Of a stretch of DNA of 64,000 nt, positions 60,220-64,000 are shown piece after piece. The notes under the pieces were generated by a model. It was not told the DNA's origin and ran no database searches. It saw only the letters and a list, made by a program, of their open reading frames with translations. Position numbers and translations under genes: made by a program. Position 1 is the first letter of the stretch; each line of letters begins with the position of its first letter. This stretch comes from Thiospirillum jenense (GTDB lineage: Bacteria > Pseudomonadota > Gammaproteobacteria > Chromatiales > Chromatiaceae), in NCBI RefSeq assembly GCF_014145225.1, contig NZ_JABVCQ010000005.1:1-64000 (forward strand). Reading direction: 5' to 3'.

Positions 60220-61138
60220 ACACCACCTCAAGCGTCGGGCGCGCCACCAATGTTTGACTGCACATATCAGCAGCCGTGGCCGGCTCTAGCACCACATCCC
60301 GCCCGACGACATCGCCGGCAAACAACCCCAGCAGCGCCTCGTGCGTCAACGGTTGCGGATGTAACGGTGATGCCGTCGCCACGTTAGCGGCCAAATCAGC
60401 AAACAACCCGCCCCACTGGCTCGCTTGACTCCCGATAATCTGATACGCCGCGCTTTTACGCCGAATGTCGTCATCGTGCGGAATGGTTGCCAGCACTGGA
60501 ATGCCCACCTGCGCGGCAAACGCTTGCGCCTCACCCGTGCCGTCATCTTTATTGATAATCATGCCCGCCACGCCGACGTGACCACCGAGATTGCGGAAAT
60601 ATTCCACCGCCGCGCAGACGTTATTGGCGACGTACAGCGATTGCAGGTCGTTCGCACCAATTAACAGCACCTTGTGGCACATATCCCGCGCAATCGGCAG
60701 ACCGAAGCCGCCGCAGACCACGTCACCCAAAAAGTCGAGCAGAACGTAATCAAAATCCCAGTCGTGAAATCCGAGGCCGGCCAGCAATTCAAAGCCGTGA
60801 ATAATGCCGCGTCCACCGCAGCCGCGCCCGACTTCGGGGCCGCCCAATTCCATCGCAAACACGCCGTCGCGTTTGAAACACACATCGCCGATGGTCAGAG
60901 CCTCCCCCGCCTGCTTTTTGCGCGCCGAGGTATCAATCAGGGTTGGGCAATTTTTCCCGCCAAACAGCAACGTCGCCGTGTCGCTTTTGGGATCGCAGCC
61001 GATCAGCAACACCTTTTTGCCCAACTCGGCCATGCGATAGGACAGATTGGCGAGCGTAAAACTTTTGCCAATCCCGCCCTTGCCGTAAATGGCAATAATT
61101 TCAGTGGCTTTGCGGGGTGTCACGGCGGCATTAGTCAT
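60206..61138 (-). CDS. bchX: Chlorophyllide a reductase iron protein subunit X
   Basis: 310 residues from the ATG complementary to 61136-61138. A NifH-like ATPase: P-loop IYGKGGIGKSFT, and [4Fe-4S] Cys in VGRGCGGRG and DVVCGGFGLP. It donates electrons to BchYZ with ATP hydrolysis. It overlaps bchC by eight bases. Confidence 0.97.
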   Translation of the reverse strand: MTNAAVTPRKATEIIAIYGKGGIGKSFTLANLSYRMAELGKKVLLIGCDPKSDTATLLFGGKNCPTLIDTSARKKQAGEALTIGDVCFKRDGVFAMELGGPEVGRGCGGRGIIHGFELLAGLGFHDWDFDYVLLDFLGDVVCGGFGLPIARDMCHKVLLIGANDLQSLYVANNVCAAVEYFRNLGGHVGVAGMIINKDDGTGEAQAFAAQVGIPVLATIPHDDDIRRKSAAYQIIGSQASQWGGLFADLAANVATASPLHPQPLTHEALLGLFAGDVVGRDVVLEPATAADMCSQTLVARPTLEVVYDDA

Positions 61139-62093
61139 GTTCGGCGCTCCAATCCAACACCAGTTTGAGACAACTGGGATCGGTAAACGCGGTGTGATAT
61201 GCCTCAGCGGCGGCACTGGCGGGATAGCGGTGGGTAATCAAACCATCTAATGAAAGTTTGCCGGCGGCGAGGAGTTTTTTCACAGCATTCAAATCGGGAT
61301 CGCGGAATTCTGCCGCCACCCGCAAGCGCAACTCGCGCATAAACGCTGGTGGAAAATTGAATGACAGCGGCGCTTCGTAAAAACCAGCGAGGATTATTTC
61401 ACCGCCCGGGGCAAGGTGGGCAATCAGGTCGTCGAGCAGGCTGCTGTCACCACTGACATCGTAAATGGCGCGATAATCGTGGCGCGTGTCCACCGCTGGA
61501 TCAATCACACTATAACCCTGCACACCGTCGCGGCGTTGCGGGTTGCGTTCCCAAACCACTGGCGACCCACCGAGCGCAACGGCAATGCGGGCTAACAAGC
61601 GCCCGAGGACGCCATGACCGACGATCAAATCGGGGGTGACTGGCAATGCGGCCGCGATGGCGTGGTAAGCCGTTGCAGCCAGTGCAAGTAACACCGCCTG
61701 CTCACCCAACTGCGGCGGAATGGTCAGCAAGCGGGCGCCGGGGACTACGACTCGCGCCGCCGCACCACCAAATAAACCGCGCACCGTTTCACCGTAACAC
61801 CGCGCACCCGGGACAAACACCAGGTCGCCGATGTGGCAGCCGCTGTCATCACCGGCGCTGACCACCCGCCCGACCGATTCGTAGCCCGGCACTAATGGAT
61901 AGCCCATGCCGGGGAAGTTCGGCATTTTTCCTGTCCAAAGTAACCGCTCGGTGCCGGTGCTGATGCCGCTCCAGTGAATGTCCACCACGCAATCGGCCGC
62001 ACCCGGTGGCGTCAAGTCAAGTGACTCGAGGCACAGTTGTTGCGGTTCGGTGATGACGACCGCGAGGGTGTTGAGAGTGACGGCAGCAGTCAC
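61131..62093 (-). CDS. bchC: Bacteriochlorophyllide a dehydrogenase (2-desacetyl-2-hydroxyethyl)
   Basis: 320 residues, GTG start (AAGGA nine bases upstream). A medium-chain dehydrogenase fold without catalytic zinc motifs: STGTERLLWTGKMPNFPGMGYPLVPGYE is typical of BchC. It oxidises the 3-hydroxyethyl group to acetyl. It is first in the bchCXYZ-puf operon and directly follows the PpsR-like promoter region. No crtEF genes are present upstream, unlike Rhodobacter. Confidence 0.95.
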   Translation of the reverse strand: MTAAVTLNTLAVVITEPQQLCLESLDLTPPGAADCVVDIHWSGISTGTERLLWTGKMPNFPGMGYPLVPGYESVGRVVSAGDDSGCHIGDLVFVPGARCYGETVRGLFGGAAARVVVPGARLLTIPPQLGEQAVLLALAATAYHAIAAALPVTPDLIVGHGVLGRLLARIAVALGGSPVVWERNPQRRDGVQGYSVIDPAVDTRHDYRAIYDVSGDSSLLDDLIAHLAPGGEIILAGFYEAPLSFNFPPAFMRELRLRVAAEFRDPDLNAVKKLLAAGKLSLDGLITHRYPASAAAEAYHTAFTDPSCLKLVLDWSAEHD

Positions 62094-62151
62094 GCGGTAT
62101 AATCCTTAGTCGTGCTTGAATATCAGGTCACAACACAGTCCGGCAAATGCC

Positions 62152-62211
62152 GACACTGCAACTTAAGTGTCAGTTTAGCCTGACTGATTAGTATGTCAAG
62201 TCTAATTTACA
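62152..62211 (-). promoter_or_regulatory. bchC promoter with PpsR/CrtJ-type operator
   Basis: A TGT-N12-ACA palindrome at 62194-62211 (PpsR/CrtJ consensus) ends, on the minus strand, in TTGACA. With a 16-base spacer this is followed by TAAACT (62172-62177), a 4/6 match to -10. A second dyad, GACACT-N8-AGTGTC (62152-62171), covers the expected transcription start. Repressor binding should block RNA polymerase. PpsR itself is not encoded in the window. Confidence 0.65.
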
Positions 62212-62254
62212 CCTGTGGTATCTGTGACCACACTTGTAACAAAGTGGACACTTT

Positions 62255-62279
62255 AGTTGGCACCTGTCAAGTTGGCACC
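62255..62279. repeat. Direct repeat upstream of bchC
   Basis: AGTTGGCACC occurs twice (62255-62264 and 62270-62279) separated by TGTCA, a 15-base period. It lies 43 bases or more upstream of the PpsR-like site and may be an activator-binding site. Confidence 0.5.
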
Positions 62280-62291
62280 GAGCGGGGCGGG

Positions 62292-63494
62292 TCAGGCGAA
62301 TTGTAGCCACGCGACAAGGGCGAGCGCGATGATAATGCTGGCGCTGACCAGTCCGATGGCAATTTTCACCCAGTGGCCCGCCGCGCTGTCGTTATCAAAT
62401 AACGGCGGTGTGACCGTTGGTGGCGCGGCCGGCGGCGGACTGTCCTCGGCGTCATCCTCATCTGCCGCCACAAAATACAGGTCTTCCAAACCTGTGTTCG
62501 CCAGCGTCAAGGCTTGCGTATCCATACCCCACACCGACGATTGCTGTTGCATTGATACCACGATCACGGGCGGGCGGGGCGGCGCAGCGGTGGCGACATC
62601 AGATGATGGGGACTGCACTACCGCCGGCGCTGGGCGGGTAAATAACGCCCGCCACGCATTAACCGTTTGCGGGCGATCATGCGGGTCGGTTTTAAGCGCC
62701 GCATGGAGCGCTTTCAAAAATAATAAACTGAATTGATCGCTATACGGCAAATACCATTTACTGGATAGTTCATTAGATAAGGGCGGGCTGCCGGTCAGTG
62801 CAAAAAACCAGGTCGCGGCCATTGAATAAATATCAGTCCACGGTCCCTTTTCACCACCAATTAATTGCTCCGGCGCGGCAAAATCGGGCGTGTATTGCGC
62901 AATGACGGTGACAGTTTTATTCGGCCGATCCCAATGTGCGGCGCCGAAATCAATTAACACGGGGCTGTGATCGGCATCCCGAATTAAGATGTTGGATGGT
63001 TTAATATCACGATGCCAAATATTGCGCGAGTGTGCATGGGCGAGGCCGTCTAATAACGGGAATAACCAAGCACGAATACGCGCTTCATTTAGCTTGGGTT
63101 TTTTTAATAAAAGATCAGCGAGTGTCCGGGCGCGTTCAAAGCGCATACATAAATAAACGGTGTCATTTTCCCGAAATGCGGCAGTCACTTCGACAAGATT
63201 AGGATGTCCCCGCGGCCGCGCCATGTCTATTAACATCCGCCCTTCTTCTAAAAACTTACCGCGTAAATAATCAAAGCGTTGTTCCATGCCCGGGAATGGA
63301 CATACCCGATCACCGGCATCGCGGTATGCTAAATCCCAGGGTAGATATTCTTTAATAACAAATAACTCATTGAGCATGGCATGTTCGGCAGCATACACAA
63401 TACCAACGCCACCCCGCCCGAGTAACTCTCGAATGATAAATTCATTAAGACGTGTCCCGACTGGTAGTGCGGTGAGATTAGAATCTGGGTGCAT
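62292..63494 (-). CDS. Tail-anchored Ser/Thr protein kinase
   Basis: 400 residues. The kinase domain (about 18-290) is complete: ELLGRGGVGIVYAAEH, VIKEYLP, HRDIKPSNILI, LIDFGAAH and FAAPEQL. A Pro/Ala-rich linker follows, then one C-terminal membrane helix (WVKIAIGLVSASIIIALALVAW), so there is no periplasmic sensor domain. It ends about 198 bases before bchC on the same strand. Targets are unknown. Confidence 0.92.
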   Translation of the reverse strand: MHPDSNLTALPVGTRLNEFIIRELLGRGGVGIVYAAEHAMLNELFVIKEYLPWDLAYRDAGDRVCPFPGMEQRFDYLRGKFLEEGRMLIDMARPRGHPNLVEVTAAFRENDTVYLCMRFERARTLADLLLKKPKLNEARIRAWLFPLLDGLAHAHSRNIWHRDIKPSNILIRDADHSPVLIDFGAAHWDRPNKTVTVIAQYTPDFAAPEQLIGGEKGPWTDIYSMAATWFFALTGSPPLSNELSSKWYLPYSDQFSLLFLKALHAALKTDPHDRPQTVNAWRALFTRPAPAVVQSPSSDVATAAPPRPPVIVVSMQQQSSVWGMDTQALTLANTGLEDLYFVAADEDDAEDSPPPAAPPTVTPPLFDNDSAAGHWVKIAIGLVSASIIIALALVAWLQFA

Positions 63495-63618
63495 GATGGG
63501 ATAACCCGCCGCTGGTCTATTTTGTCAACATTGATCCGATTTATTTTAACTGACAAGTGCGACAGTTGCGTTGCGCAAATAACTCAATCAATTGATCCCA
63601 ACGTGCCGCATTGTCATC

Positions 63619-64000
63619 TTACCACGTCAACTGTGTTAATTGCTCCATCGCATTCACCGTCGCCACGCTCACCCGGCACACTCGCGCCAATAACTCGATC
63701 ACCTGTTCTTTATAATCAGCGAATTGATAAGTATTAAACTGTTCCCGAATGGTCGAGTCTTTGGGCGTCCGTTCCTTGTATTGATCTAATACCCATTCCA
63801 ATGCCGAACGAGTGCCGAGTTGATAATCCCACGCGCTGGCGGGAATGTCGGTTAAAACTGTCGCGCTATCAATTTCAATCGTGCCATCAGTTTTATTCGC
63901 TTTTAACCGACATTTAGGCGCAGTTTTGCTGTCATACTCAATTCGCTTTAATGGCCACGGCGGCACCGTTTCAAATTCGGTGTGCAATTGCACCAATTCA
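63619..64000 (-). CDS. C-terminal part of a probable type ISP restriction-modification enzyme (5' part outside window)
   Basis: The frame is open to the right edge. The visible 127 residues include IPASAWDYQLGTRSALEWVLDQYKE, KDSTIREQFNTYQFADYKE and VIELLARVCRVSVATVNAM, the typical C-terminal target-recognition end of type ISP or similar helicase-methylase restriction enzymes. No start codon is inside the window. It is 124 bases from the kinase start. Confidence 0.75.
   Translation of the reverse strand, partial: ELVQLHTEFETVPPWPLKRIEYDSKTAPKCRLKANKTDGTIEIDSATVLTDIPASAWDYQLGTRSALEWVLDQYKERTPKDSTIREQFNTYQFADYKEQVIELLARVCRVSVATVNAMEQLTQLTW

Noticed and set aside
60674-61168. Long plus-strand frame opposite bchX
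   Set aside because: Antisense shadow of bchX with no recognisable domain.
62214-62232. TGT...ACA pair as a second PpsR site
   Set aside because: The spacer is 13 bases, not 12; it is left as a possible weak half-site only.

Overview
This window looks like chromosomal DNA of a purple sulfur bacterium (Gammaproteobacteria, order Chromatiales). The main evidence is the photosynthesis cluster at 52.5-62.2 kb on the minus strand: bchC-bchX-bchY-bchZ-pufB1-pufA1-pufL-pufM-pufC-pufB2-pufA2-pufB3-pufA3. The order pufBALMC followed by two further pufBA pairs is the arrangement known from Allochromatium vinosum. Gammaproteobacterial housekeeping genes (zipA, ligA, smc, gshB, the YbbA/YbbP exporter, regulatory PTS genes) agree with this. 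Many genes are rich in TTA and AAT codons, so the genome may be lower in G+C than most Chromatiaceae. The genus cannot be named from the sequence alone.

Layout. 0-4.6 kb: two tandem, nearly identical AAA ATPase/PD-(D/E)XK-type genes (the first cut by the left edge), with a nucleotidyltransferase remnant between them and a HicB-like remnant after them. 4.6-7.1 kb: a cupin lipoprotein and a periplasmic-binding-protein/PAS/diguanylate cyclase sensor. 7.1-9.1 kb: aldehyde dehydrogenase with its DUF779 partner. 9.3-12.6 kb: YbbA/YbbP-type ABC exporter. 12.7-16.9 kb: a membrane protein of unknown function, gshB, apbE and a TonB-like gene containing a C-rich palindromic repeat cluster. 17.0-18.6 kb: an IS607-family element (serine recombinase plus TnpB). 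18.6-23.7 kb: a Nudix/ThiE-like fusion and a DUF2868/DUF3482 pair. 23.8-30.0 kb: a glycosyltransferase diverging from a sucrose operon (sucrose-phosphate synthase, sucrose-phosphate phosphatase, amylosucrase). 30.1-34.2 kb: menD, menF and an alpha/beta-hydrolase-like gene (menaquinone branch). 34.4-44.4 kb: a giant Ser/Thr kinase with an FGE/SUMF1-like domain, ligA, zipA and smc. 44.5-49.7 kb: a signalling block (unknown exported protein, HD-GYP response regulator, porin-like protein, PstS-like protein, diguanylate cyclase). 49.9-52.4 kb: regulatory PTS (EI, HPr, EIIA-Man). 52.5-62.2 kb: the photosynthesis operon. 62.3-64.0 kb: a tail-anchored Ser/Thr kinase and the C-terminal end of a probable type ISP restriction-modification enzyme.

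How the parts fit. BchXYZ and BchC carry out the late steps that turn chlorophyllide a into bacteriochlorophyllide a. PufL, PufM and PufC form the reaction centre with bound tetraheme cytochrome, and the three PufBA pairs supply LH1 antenna subunits. Upstream of bchC a TGT-N12-ACA palindrome contains a consensus -35 box, so the whole cluster may be under PpsR/CrtJ-type repression. A perfect hairpin with a T-tract after pufA3 ends the operon. MenD and MenF feed menaquinone synthesis, and some purple sulfur bacteria use this quinone in the reaction centre. The sucrose genes probably make and turn over sucrose as an osmolyte or reserve. Several c-di-GMP proteins and two eukaryote-like kinases point to heavy signalling.

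No tRNA, rRNA or CRISPR array was recognised. The most notable unexplained structure is: repeat-derived proline/glycine linkers inside two genes; mosaic divergence between the tandem ATPase genes; sharp changes in leucine codon use inside single genes; and a hairpin that sequesters the ribosome-binding site at 44.47 kb.
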